DNA of 5,327 bases, taken from NCBI GenBank assembly GCA_002360295.1, contig DEQI01000148.1, forward strand, positions 1 to 5,327, in the 5' to 3' direction. This document shows positions 1 through 5,327 of the stretch, piece by piece. The DNA is from Planococcaceae bacterium UBA3370 (GTDB lineage: Bacteria; Bacillota; Bacilli; Bacillales_A; Planococcaceae). The position numbers and the translations under genes were made by a program. Below the pieces are notes generated by a model that was not told the origin of the DNA, did no database searches, and was given only the letters and a program-made list of their open reading frames with translations. Position 1 is the first letter of the stretch; each line of letters opens with the position of its first letter.

Positions 1-257
1 TGTAATGATCCACTTCCATGAATCGTATCAATTGCTGCAAGCTGAGAGCCTAACCCTACTTGAATTCCATTTACACCACCACGTGTTTGAGAAGGACCTG
101 ATGCACCTGATTGTGTTTGTGAAATTAAATCTTTGAAAATTGTACGCTCTTTCTTAAAACCGTACGTATTGACATTCGATATATTATTACCAATTACATC
201 CAATTTAGTTTGGAAATTTTTAAGACCTGAAATACCTGAATACATAGAACGTAACAT
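1..257 (-). CDS. flgE: Flagellar hook protein FlgE, N-terminal part (runs off the window)
   Basis: This gene encodes the subunit of the extracellular flagellar hook, which is secreted by the flagellar type III exporter and polymerised under the FlgD cap. Eighty-five codons are visible before the window edge. The protein begins [16 protein letters not shown], followed by [19 protein letters not shown] at residues 18-36. This is the N-terminal rod/hook/basal-body signature, with the heptad helix and the 'GNNxxNVxTxGFK' motif shared by FlgB/C/E/F/G proteins. The following segment (FKDLISQT at 41-48, then GLGSQ and AAIDTIH) matches Bacillus-type FlgE better than FlgG. Its position right after flgD also supports hook protein. 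I chose ATG at 257-255 because the protein then starts exactly at the family's MLRS and has an AAGGGAG 11 bases upstream. An in-frame ATG at 278-276 would add MKGEQNN but would place that SD inside the gene. The C-terminal part is absent, so full length is unknown. Confidence 0.93.
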   Translation of the reverse strand, partial: MLRSMYSGISGLKNFQTKLDVIGNNISNVNTYGFKKERTIFKDLISQTQSGASGPSQTRGGVNGIQVGLGSQLAAIDTIHGSGSL

Positions 258-366
258 ATTGTTTTGTTCTCCCTTCATCTTATCAAATTCGTTTACTAGA
301 GTATAAACGTCGATTTACACTACATCGATCAGTCTGTAGCGTAGTAGGCTTCCTATAAGGTCCAGC
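258..366 (-). other. Non-coding leader/spacer before flgE with potential hairpins
   Basis: This 109-base spacer separates the small flagellar operon gene from flgE and is by far the longest non-coding gap here; the others are 20 bases or less. In the transcribed direction it can form TAGG/CCTA around a 3-base loop (355-345), CTACA/TGTAG around a 10-base loop (339-320), and GTGTAAA/TTTATAC around TCGACG (320-301, one G-T pair). No run of T follows the last hairpin, so it does not look like an intrinsic terminator. No sigma-D (TAAA-N15-GCCGATAT) promoter is evident. A TATACT lies at 303-298 but lacks a good -35. The flgE frame is open upstream only as far as a stop at 317-315. Function is unknown; an mRNA processing, stability or translation-control element is possible. 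Confidence 0.5.
269..275 (-). promoter_or_regulatory. Ribosome binding site of flgE
   Basis: In the transcribed direction the sequence is AAGGGAG, 11 bases before the ATG at 257. The spacing is slightly long, but this is the only good SD near the MLRS start. It decides against the upstream in-frame ATG at 278-276, which it would overlap. Confidence 0.65.
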
Positions 367-738
367 CTAAAGTACAATGGTTCCATCAATATTGGTAAAT
401 AGTTGTGATTTTGCTTCTGTGCGGTCCATTGCTGTAATTACTGTTGCATTTTTCGCACTTACGATAAGGGCTGCCTGCTCCATTAGCACTAATGGCTGTG
501 TCACCCCTTTATCACGGGCTTCAAATACTTTATTTGTTACTACTTGCCACTCATCATCTGAAATAGTAATATTACGCTCCTGTATGCGTTCAGTTGCATG
601 TTTACTAATTTTCAGTTCCTCAGCCGCTGCCGCCTGTTGCATATGCTCTATAAAAGAAGCTGCAGGTGTTTGTCTAGACGACTTTGTTGGTTGTATAGGT
701 GGATGAAACGGGATTCGCTGAATATTTATTCGATTCAT
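367..738 (-). CDS. Small conserved flagellar operon protein (TIGR02530-like), function unknown
   Basis: This 123-residue protein is encoded between flgD and flgE. It has no signal peptide or membrane segment, so it is probably cytoplasmic. I recognise it as the 'flagellar operon protein' family (TIGR02530), which recurs at this position in many Firmicutes; its role is not established. Residues 1-40 are variable, Pro/Gln-rich and then Ala-rich (QQAAAA at 35-40). The conserved core starts at ISKHATERIQERN (44-56) and includes DDEWQVV (61-67), PLVLMEQAALIVSAKN (82-97), TVITAMDR (99-106) and FTNIDGT (114-120). The helix with HAxxRxxER followed by hydrophobic strands resembles DUF4258/BrnT-type small domains; this is inference. 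I prefer ATG at 738-736 because AAGGTGG lies 7 bases upstream. A TTG directly before it (741-739) would be only 4 bases from that SD. The flgD stop is 12 bases upstream, so the two are co-transcribed. It ends with TAG. Confidence 0.85.
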   Translation of the reverse strand: MNRINIQRIPFHPPIQPTKSSRQTPAASFIEHMQQAAAAEELKISKHATERIQERNITISDDEWQVVTNKVFEARDKGVTQPLVLMEQAALIVSAKNATVITAMDRTEAKSQLFTNIDGTIVL

Positions 739-745
739 CAACTCA

Positions 746-752
746 CCACCTT
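746..752 (-). promoter_or_regulatory. Ribosome binding site of the small flagellar operon gene
   Basis: AAGGTGG in the transcribed direction overlaps the TAA stop of flgD and lies 7 bases before ATG at 738. It decides the start in favour of the ATG over the adjacent TTG at 741-739. Confidence 0.65.
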
Positions 753-1437
753 ATTCAGCATTTGGTACATCTTCAGTAGATTCTTCCACTAGTTGTAGTT
801 GATCTTTCGTTAAACGTTCACCATTGTTTAACACATATTGAATAACACCGTTTTTTGTCGTAATGGCTTCAATAATGGCTTGTATCATTTCTCCATCGCT
901 GTTGCTGTACTGAATCGTTTGACCGATTAGATTACTTGCTTCTACAAACGGATTTTCAGTAGTTGTCCCACTTGTACTCGAAGCACTGTTTATAATTGAA
1001 GAAATATTTCCTGGAGAAATTTCTTTACCATCCGACAGTACAAATACTACGCTATCATCGACAAATTTTAATTCACTAACGGTACCTGTCCCTTCATTGA
1101 CAACAGGGTTACCTTTTTCATCTAATTCTTCTGTTAACTCATGCCATTTTACTTCTTTTCCGATAAAAGATGTATAGGACATTAATTGTGTTTGATGCTG
1201 TGATTCTAATAGGGACTCCATTGCTTTTGTCATATTTTGCATTTGTTCCAATGAAGAAAACTGGGCCATTTGTGCGATAAATTCTCGGTCATCCATTGGA
1301 TTAGTCGGGTCCTGATTTTGTAACTGAGTAATAAGTAACTTTAGAAAGGCATCTTTCCCAAGCGAGCTATTTCCTGTTTCCGTTGTTGGTGGTGTGTAGC
1401 TTGAATAATAATAATCACTTGTTATTTTACTTGTCAT
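751..1437 (-). CDS. flgD: Flagellar hook assembly (cap) protein FlgD
   Basis: FlgD is exported to the tip of the growing hook and forms the scaffold cap that lets FlgE subunits polymerise; it is discarded when the hook is complete. The 228-residue product carries the canonical N-terminal domain at about 26-69: [19 protein letters not shown], then [17 protein letters not shown] and LEQM. Next come two similar beta-rich segments. The first (about 90-148) starts SFIGKEVKW and ends [18 protein letters not shown]. The second (about 169-217) starts NLIGQTIQY and ends [18 protein letters not shown]. They are joined by a Ser/Thr-rich linker (150-161), which suggests an internal duplication. As I recall, Bacillus subtilis FlgD is about 140 residues and has only one such module, so this protein is longer. 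It does not show an obvious proteobacterial FlgD Ig-like region. The start is fixed by AGGAGGTG 6 bases upstream. fliK ends three bases before. Confidence 0.95.
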   Translation of the reverse strand: MTSKITSDYYYSSYTPPTTETGNSSLGKDAFLKLLITQLQNQDPTNPMDDREFIAQMAQFSSLEQMQNMTKAMESLLESQHQTQLMSYTSFIGKEVKWHELTEELDEKGNPVVNEGTGTVSELKFVDDSVVFVLSDGKEISPGNISSIINSASSTSGTTTENPFVEASNLIGQTIQYSNSDGEMIQAIIEAITTKNGVIQYVLNNGERLTKDQLQLVEESTEDVPNAE

Positions 1438-1440
1438 TTA

Positions 1441-2661
1441 TTACACCTCCTCATTTAAATAATCACTGAATGACTTTTGATCTTCATCATCATTGTCATT
1501 CTCTGTTTCTTGGTCTTCTTCCGTTTGTTGTTTAAAGAAATGATTAAAGAAGCTTTGATCACGCATATTCCGTTCAGCATCTTGTAATGATTGCGCCACA
1601 TCAATACGCTCCATTTGAATGTTTTGAGCGACGAACGCCGACTTCAATTGATGTAAATTGGAATCTAGTAATTCTTTTCCTGCCGTTGTTGTCGTTAATA
1701 AACGAGCTGTTAAAACCCCATCTTTTTGCATGATTTCGATACGTATGGAGCCTAAATTTTCCGGGTACAGCTTAAGCATTAAGCGCATCGTCCCCTGCGA
1801 ATTAGACATTTGGCTACGATTGATTAGATTCTGAATTTCTTTCAGAAGCGCTTCTGATTGCCCTGAACGTTCTGTCGGTAATGTAATGGACACCGTTTTT
1901 GTCGGCGTCGTTAACTGCTGTTGCGCCGTTGTATTTGTCTGGGTTGTATCCACTTCTTGTTTAGTTGTTTGTTGAACAGATGGTTGCATTACTTGTTGTA
2001 TTACGGCTGTTTTAGATGTTTCTTGCAGTTGTATTGGCTGCACTTGAACAGCTACTTGTTGTAAGGCACTTTTGAGCTGTGTTAATTGTAGCTCTTGTCC
2101 ATACACTGTATCTGTTTTCTCACCAATTAATTGAGCGAGCTTTAAAAACTGTAAAACCTTCGCCGCATCTTGAGATGATACATTATGTTCACCTTGCATA
2201 GCCGTCATTATTTGACCTAGTAAATTTGGAGCTTGTTCAATCATCGCCCATACATCGTCTGTTTGTAGCTCTTCACCAAGCAATTGCTCAACAATGGCCA
2301 TTAAATCTTCCACTTCAATACCTAATGCCCCAGCTAAATCATCCATGTTCAGCATCTCTTCTACAGGAACTGTTTGTTGATTTATTTCAACGAACAACAT
2401 GGCATCATCATGTGGAATATCGAGTATATCGAGTACCTCTTCTAAAGATTCAGCATTCAATACCTCTTCTGCTTTTTGCAAATCAGAGGAGGATGTTGAA
2501 GAAGAATCATTTTGTTGTACCTTTGAATTTTGATTTGCATTGATTGCTTCTTTAAAAACCGCACCAAATTTTTCAATAGTTTGATTGGATGTAGGCTGAG
2601 CTGTACTTTGTTTTTGTACAGATACTTTGGGCGCTAATTGCTGTAACATAGCGATATTCAT
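1441..2661 (-). CDS. fliK: Flagellar hook-length control protein FliK
   Basis: FliK is a secreted molecular ruler. It samples hook length during export and its C-terminal domain interacts with FlhB to switch export from hook to filament-type substrates. The 406-residue protein has the usual layout. A low-complexity Ser/Gln/Asn-rich N-terminus (about 12-60) is followed by an acidic helical region (about 62-180). A Gln/Thr/Val-rich stretched linker follows at about 196-258. The C-terminal Flg_hook domain lies at about 285-356, with RLMLKLYPENLGSIRIEI at 293-310, DGVLTARLLT at 314-323, LLDSNLHQLK at 331-340 and NIQMERIDV at 347-355. A very acidic tail (about 380-398, EEDQETENDNDDEDQ) ends the protein. 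No transmembrane segment is seen. The start is set by the strongest SD in the window, 4 bases upstream; an ATG at codon 5 fits less well. It lies 20 bases after the motE-like gene and ends in tandem TAA TAA before flgD. Confidence 0.92.
   Translation of the reverse strand: MNIAMLQQLAPKVSVQKQSTAQPTSNQTIEKFGAVFKEAINANQNSKVQQNDSSSTSSSDLQKAEEVLNAESLEEVLDILDIPHDDAMLFVEINQQTVPVEEMLNMDDLAGALGIEVEDLMAIVEQLLGEELQTDDVWAMIEQAPNLLGQIMTAMQGEHNVSSQDAAKVLQFLKLAQLIGEKTDTVYGQELQLTQLKSALQQVAVQVQPIQLQETSKTAVIQQVMQPSVQQTTKQEVDTTQTNTTAQQQLTTPTKTVSITLPTERSGQSEALLKEIQNLINRSQMSNSQGTMRLMLKLYPENLGSIRIEIMQKDGVLTARLLTTTTAGKELLDSNLHQLKSAFVAQNIQMERIDVAQSLQDAERNMRDQSFFNHFFKQQTEEDQETENDNDDEDQKSFSDYLNEEV
1444..1451 (-). promoter_or_regulatory. 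Ribosome binding site of flgD inside the end of fliK
   Basis: AGGAGGTG is formed by the last sense codons of fliK (GAG GAG GTG, encoding EEV) just before its TAA. It is followed by a second TAA and then the flgD ATG. The GGAGG core is 8 bases from the ATG, a near-ideal site, so flgD is probably translated efficiently and may be coupled to fliK termination. Confidence 0.85.
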
Positions 2662-2665
2662 AGTT

Positions 2666-2677
2666 TCACCTCCTTTT
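2666..2677 (-). promoter_or_regulatory. Strong ribosome binding site of fliK
   Basis: AAAAGGAGGTGA is an extended complement to the 16S rRNA 3' end, with GGAGG 7 bases before the fliK ATG. It is the strongest SD in the window and sits in the 20-base gap after the motE-like gene. It fixes the fliK start at 2661 rather than at the ATG four codons later. Confidence 0.88.
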
Positions 2678-2681
2678 CCAT

Positions 2682-3284
2682 CTAATTTTTTGCTAATAAT
2701 TCCGTATAACGAGCAGCATCAGCAGCACTCATTTTTTCAAATATTGCTGATAATGTGTCTGGTTTCATACTAGACAAAATACGTAATGCTTCTTCATCAC
2801 TCATTTGAACTAATATGGGTGCTGCTTTTTTAGCTGACATTTTTTCAAATGTGCTTAAAATTTCATTAAAGTCTTTAGCAGTCTCTTCTTGATTACGCTT
2901 TAACTTTTCAATTTCAAAATTGAGTCGCTCTTGCTCAATTAACAACGTCTCGACTTCTTCTTCAGATGAATCGAGTTTGGATTGCAATTGAGAAATTTCT
3001 GCTTCCTTTTCTTGAAGTTGCGCTTGCAATGTCACGATTTTTTGTTCATTTAACGGACTATCCTCAGCAACTTCAGCTTCCTCAGATTGCAAAAATGGAA
3101 TTTTATCTTTTAACCCATCTGCAAATTGGAATACATTCATGTTGGTAAATTGCGCTACTATTAAAAAAATAGTAAAAGTAAATAATAGCGGAATCAGCAC
3201 CCAAAAAAACAGCTTTTGGAATAGTCCAGGTCCTTTTTCCGAATTCTCCTCAACCGCTACCTGTTCGATTTTATTTTTTGCCAT
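2682..3284 (-). CDS. MotE/YlxF-like membrane-anchored coiled-coil protein
   Basis: This 200-residue protein corresponds in position and architecture to Bacillus YlxF, which databases group with the MotE family. The name rests on MotE of Sinorhizobium, reported as a chaperone for the periplasmic motility protein MotC. A short charged N-terminus is followed by one hydrophobic segment at about 24-45 (FFWVLIPLLFTFTIFLIVA), probably a signal anchor with the remainder outside the membrane. Residues about 78-142 form a heptad-rich Glu/Gln/Lys coiled coil. The C-terminus (about 141-198) resembles the MgtE N-terminal helical domain. It contains a repeat: FEKMSAKKAAPIL at 146-158 and FEKMSAADAARYT at 182-194. 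Start: AGGTGA lies 6 bases upstream and overlaps the fliJ stop. Its place between fliJ and fliK suggests a role in export or motor assembly, but the function is unproven. It could equally be called 'hypothetical flagellar protein YlxF'. Confidence 0.82.
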   Translation of the reverse strand: MAKNKIEQVAVEENSEKGPGLFQKLFFWVLIPLLFTFTIFLIVAQFTNMNVFQFADGLKDKIPFLQSEEAEVAEDSPLNEQKIVTLQAQLQEKEAEISQLQSKLDSSEEEVETLLIEQERLNFEIEKLKRNQEETAKDFNEILSTFEKMSAKKAAPILVQMSDEEALRILSSMKPDTLSAIFEKMSAADAARYTELLAKN

Positions 3285-3290
3285 GAAATC

Positions 3291-3296
3291 TCACCT
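3291..3296 (-). promoter_or_regulatory. Ribosome binding site of the motE-like gene, made from the fliJ stop
   Basis: The last Arg codon and stop of fliJ (AGG TGA) form the AGGTGA SD, 6 bases before the ATG at 3284. A ribosome finishing fliJ therefore sits directly on this initiation site, which favours translational coupling. Confidence 0.75.
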
Positions 3297-3737
3297 GATT
3301 TCTTTCTTGTAATACGCAATCGTAGACAACTCGTCTAATTGAATCGCTTCAATCCGGTTTTGTTCACCTTGAAACAAAGCGAAGTCCTTCTCTTTCATTT
3401 TTTCGAATTTGCGTACTTCCAAGTTTTTTTCTAATAATTTTTGCTCATGCCACTGCATTTTGGAACGAGCTTGTATTACTTTTTTTTGTACATCTTCAAT
3501 CGTCTTTTCCATACTATTGATAAATTTTGCATAGTGGCTAATTTCATCAATAGAAGATCCGATTTTTAATCGTTCTTGTTGGAAGTCAATTAAGTCTTCC
3601 TTTTTCTTCAGTAAGTCATAAAGTTTCGTCGCTATTTCTTCAAATGCACGAACAGATTCTTTATAGGCTATTTCTGATTCTGTTTTTTCCTGTTCACGAA
3701 CTGTCAATATTTTTTCAAATCGGTAAGTATATTGCAT
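3291..3737 (-). CDS. fliJ: Flagellar export ATPase stalk protein FliJ
   Basis: FliJ is a soluble two-helix coiled coil that inserts into the FliI hexamer, links it to the FlhA export gate and helps recycle export chaperones. It resembles the gamma subunit of F-ATPases. The 148 residues match the usual family length. The sequence is almost entirely helical and charged, with two long heptad regions (about 10-58 and 68-130). The N-terminal YRFEKILTVREQEK (5-18) and the later EVRKFEKMKEKD (107-118) are typical of the family. A Bacillales-like C-terminal DELSTIAYYKK lies at 135-145. The ATG overlaps the fliI stop in TAATG, sharing one base. The local SD is poor (GGTGGTG at 3754-3748, 10 bases upstream), so initiation probably depends on ribosomes finishing fliI. 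The assignment relies on coiled-coil character plus position after fliI, both strong. Confidence 0.9.
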   Translation of the reverse strand: MQYTYRFEKILTVREQEKTESEIAYKESVRAFEEIATKLYDLLKKKEDLIDFQQERLKIGSSIDEISHYAKFINSMEKTIEDVQKKVIQARSKMQWHEQKLLEKNLEVRKFEKMKEKDFALFQGEQNRIEAIQLDELSTIAYYKKEIR

Positions 3738-5065
3738 TATGATTTTGCACCACCATTTGCTAATGAAATGAGTTCATTTACCGTTTGTTCTAACGATACA
3801 TTATCTTTAAAGCTTTGTTTTAAAAACGAAGTAATTAACGGCTCATATTGAATGGCCTCATCAATTTCACGAGACGTACCACGTTTATAGGCACCAATAT
3901 TTATCAAGTCTTCTGATTTGGCATATGTATAGTAAAGCTCTCGTAATCTTTCAGCTGCTTTTACATGCTTCGGCTCAGCTATATGATTCATTAACCGACT
4001 AATACTTTTTAACACATTAATTGCCGGGTATTGTCCTTTATTGGCCAAAGTTCTGTCTAAGACAATATGACCATCTAAAATTCCCCGTACTGTATCAGCA
4101 ATTGGCTCATTCATATCATCACCGTCTACTAATACTGTATAAAAAGCTGTAATTGTACCATTTAAATTGGTACCTGTACGCTCTAACAATGTTGGTAAAA
4201 TAGCAAATACGGAAGGGGTGTAGCCTCGAGTAGCTGGTGGCTCACCGACTGCTAGCCCTACCTCTCGCTGTGCCATCGCAACGCGCGTTACAGAATCCAT
4301 CATTAACATGACATTCATACCGCGATCACGGAAGTATTCTGCGATAGCGGTTGCCGTAAAGGCTGCTTTTATGCGCATTAATGCTGGCTGGTCACTTGTT
4401 GCTGCCACGACAATCGAACGACTTAAACCTTCTGGACCTAAATCTCGTTCAATAAATTCAAGTACTTCTCGACCACGCTCTCCAACAAGTGCTATGACGT
4501 TTAAATCCGCTTCCGTATTGCGTGCAATCATTCCGAGCAGCGTACTTTTCCCAACACCAGAACCCGCAAAAATACCAACACGTTGTCCCATGCCGACTGT
4601 AAGCATACCATCAATAGCTTTCACACCGACTTCAATTTTTTCATTGATTGGTGGACGTGTCATCGGATTAGGCGGGTCTTGCTCTGTTTGTACTGACACC
4701 AACCCTTTCGGTAATGTAGAACCATCGTACGGATTTCCCATAGAGTCGAGAACTTTTCCAATCAATTCTGGACCCACTTTTACTTCTAAAGGCTTGCCAG
4801 TCCCTTCAACTAAACACCCTATCGATATTTCACGTAATGAGGAGAAAGGCATTAGAATGACAATTTCATCTTTAAAGCCGACTACTTCCGCTAATATCGT
4901 TTGTTCACCATGTCGAACTGTATTCACATGTATTTTACATACATCACCAATTGAACTTTCCGGACCTTGCGACTCAATCATCAAGCCTACTACTCTCGAT
5001 ACCCGTCCAAATTTTTTAAACGTATTTAGAGTTGGAATTTTATTAATTAATTGAGCCGTTTTCAT
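3737..5065 (-). CDS. fliI: Flagellum-specific type III export ATPase FliI
   Basis: FliI is the hexameric ATPase at the cytoplasmic base of the flagellar exporter, which it helps energise and load with substrates; it is related to the F1-ATPase beta subunit. The 442 residues are full length. An N-terminal beta-barrel region (about 15-90) precedes the ATPase core. Walker A is AGSGVGKS at 167-174, with Lys173 as phosphate-binding residue. GERGRE at 195-200 includes Glu196, equivalent to the catalytic Glu of F1 beta. Walker B ends VMLMMD, with Asp257. GEPPATRGYTPSVF at 274-287 is typical of FliI/SctN. PAINVLKSIS at 347-356 fits the ATP synthase alpha/beta signature. A helical C-terminal domain (about 365-442) completes it. 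ATG at 5065 has AAGGA 11 bases upstream inside the end of fliH. No key residue is missing. It follows fliH by 7 bases and overlaps fliJ by 1, matching the FliH-FliI-FliJ complex. Confidence 0.98.
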   Translation of the reverse strand: MKTAQLINKIPTLNTFKKFGRVSRVVGLMIESQGPESSIGDVCKIHVNTVRHGEQTILAEVVGFKDEIVILMPFSSLREISIGCLVEGTGKPLEVKVGPELIGKVLDSMGNPYDGSTLPKGLVSVQTEQDPPNPMTRPPINEKIEVGVKAIDGMLTVGMGQRVGIFAGSGVGKSTLLGMIARNTEADLNVIALVGERGREVLEFIERDLGPEGLSRSIVVAATSDQPALMRIKAAFTATAIAEYFRDRGMNVMLMMDSVTRVAMAQREVGLAVGEPPATRGYTPSVFAILPTLLERTGTNLNGTITAFYTVLVDGDDMNEPIADTVRGILDGHIVLDRTLANKGQYPAINVLKSISRLMNHIAEPKHVKAAERLRELYYTYAKSEDLINIGAYKRGTSREIDEAIQYEPLITSFLKQSFKDNVSLEQTVNELISLANGGAKS

Positions 5066-5072
5066 CCGTTTA

Positions 5073-5327
5073 TCATTCCTTGCTTTCTAATATTTCATTT
5101 AACTTTAACCGGAGCTCATTTAATTGCTCATCTATTGTCAAAACGATGCGACCGTGATTTGTTTCAATATAGCTTTCCGTTTCTTGTAAATCTTCATTCA
5201 CAAAAAATAACAAAGGAACTTCTGGCGGAAACATTTCTGCTAGCTCATTACGACTTTTTGTAACAGTTTCATAATATTTAGGAGCGACATACACTTTTAC
5301 GCCTTTCATTTCACGTGCTTCTTTTAA
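5073..5327 (-). CDS. fliH: Flagellar assembly protein FliH, C-terminal part (start outside window)
   Basis: FliH binds FliI, inhibits its ATPase activity until it is docked, and tethers it to the C-ring; it resembles the F-ATPase b/delta stator. The visible 84 residues are its C-terminal domain. The frame stays open to the window edge, reading LKEARE before the internal Met at 5309, so that Met is not the true start. The fragment has the pattern of the FliH/YscL C-terminus: a strand (VKVYVAPKYYETV), a helix, a short strand (PLLFFVNED), then YIETNHGRIVLTIDEQL and a final helix to the TGA stop at 5073. The G-R-I...IDEQL motif near the end is characteristic. Identification is reinforced by fliI starting 7 bases downstream. 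The N-terminal coiled-coil half is absent from the window. Confidence 0.88.
   Translation of the reverse strand, partial: LKEAREMKGVKVYVAPKYYETVTKSRNELAEMFPPEVPLLFFVNEDLQETESYIETNHGRIVLTIDEQLNELRLKLNEILESKE
5077..5081 (-). promoter_or_regulatory. Ribosome binding site of fliI inside the end of fliH
   Basis: AAGGA in the transcribed direction lies within the last codons of fliH and 11 bases before ATG at 5065. It is a moderate SD with slightly long spacing. It supports this ATG, which also gives the usual FliI N-terminal length. Confidence 0.6.

Noticed and set aside
276..278. Upstream in-frame ATG as start of flgE (adds MKGEQNN)
   Set aside because: It would bury the AAGGGAG SD inside the gene and extends beyond the conserved MLRS N-terminus of hook proteins.
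258..320. Sigma-D promoter (TAAA-N15-GCCGATAT) before flgE
   Set aside because: Two TAAA tetramers are present, but the sequences 15 bases downstream (TAGTAAAC and GAAGGGAG) do not resemble the -10 consensus.
301..320. Intrinsic terminator between the small flagellar operon gene and flgE
   Set aside because: The hairpin stem is A+T-rich and is followed by TCTAGTAAAC rather than a T run, and the operon must continue into flgE.
298..326. Possible sigma-A promoter before flgE (TATACT with TCGATG 17 bases upstream)
   Set aside because: The -10 matches 5 of 6 but the -35 only 3 of 6 and there is no TG extension; such matches are common by chance in A+T-rich DNA.
739..741. TTG as start of the small flagellar operon gene
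   Set aside because: It sits directly before an ATG and only 4 bases from the SD, while the ATG has 7-base spacing and is the stronger initiator.
377..792. Plus-strand open frames of 109 and 64 codons opposite the small flagellar operon gene
   Set aside because: They are antisense to a conserved family member with a good SD, show low-complexity Cys/Ser/Ala composition and no family resemblance.
3421..3431. A AAA AAC heptamer in fliJ as a -1 ribosomal frameshift site
   Set aside because: It is in the right phase, but the -1 frame stops after about twenty codons, and no stimulatory stem or upstream SD is evident. Lys-rich A+T-rich genes produce it by chance.
4308..5054. Long open frame on the plus strand (248 codons) opposite fliI
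   Set aside because: It lies wholly antisense to a clearly conserved ATPase, has no recognisable domain, and the composition is what an antisense frame of fliI gives. It is a shadow frame.

Overview
The window is an A+T-rich piece of a flagellar biosynthesis (fla/che-type) operon from a Gram-positive bacterium of the order Bacillales. Every gene lies on the minus strand. In transcription order, from high to low coordinates, they are fliH (3' end only), fliI, fliJ, a motE/ylxF-like gene, fliK, flgD, a small conserved 'flagellar operon protein' gene, and flgE (5' end only). The gene order, the Shine-Dalgarno sequences (up to AAAAGGAGGTGA) and the protein sequences fit Bacillales. The small gene between flgD and flgE, together with the two-module FlgD, suggests a Planococcaceae/Caryophanaceae-type organism such as Lysinibacillus or Solibacillus. 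That placement is inference.

Layout. 5327-5073: C-terminus of FliH, regulator of the export ATPase. 5065-3737: FliI, the flagellar type III export ATPase, complete with its nucleotide-binding motifs. 3737-3291: FliJ, the coiled-coil stalk of the ATPase, whose start overlaps the fliI stop by one base. 3284-2682: a membrane-anchored coiled-coil protein with a MotE/MgtE_N-like C-terminus. 2661-1441: FliK, the hook-length ruler and export-specificity switch. 1437-751: FlgD, the hook cap. 738-367: an uncharacterised flagellar operon protein (TIGR02530-like). 366-258: a non-coding, potentially structured spacer, the only one longer than about 20 bases. 257-1: N-terminus of FlgE, the hook protein.

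The genes follow assembly logic. FliH, FliI and FliJ power and regulate export. FlgD caps the growing hook, FlgE builds it, and FliK measures it and switches export to filament-type substrates. Gene junctions are very tight, and several ribosome binding sites lie inside the end of the preceding gene, which fits translation from one long polycistronic mRNA. I see no convincing promoter, intrinsic terminator, RNA gene, mobile element or CRISPR array. The window is mostly a well-known system. The least understood parts are the small gene between flgD and flgE, the duplicated C-terminal module of FlgD, and the structured spacer before flgE.
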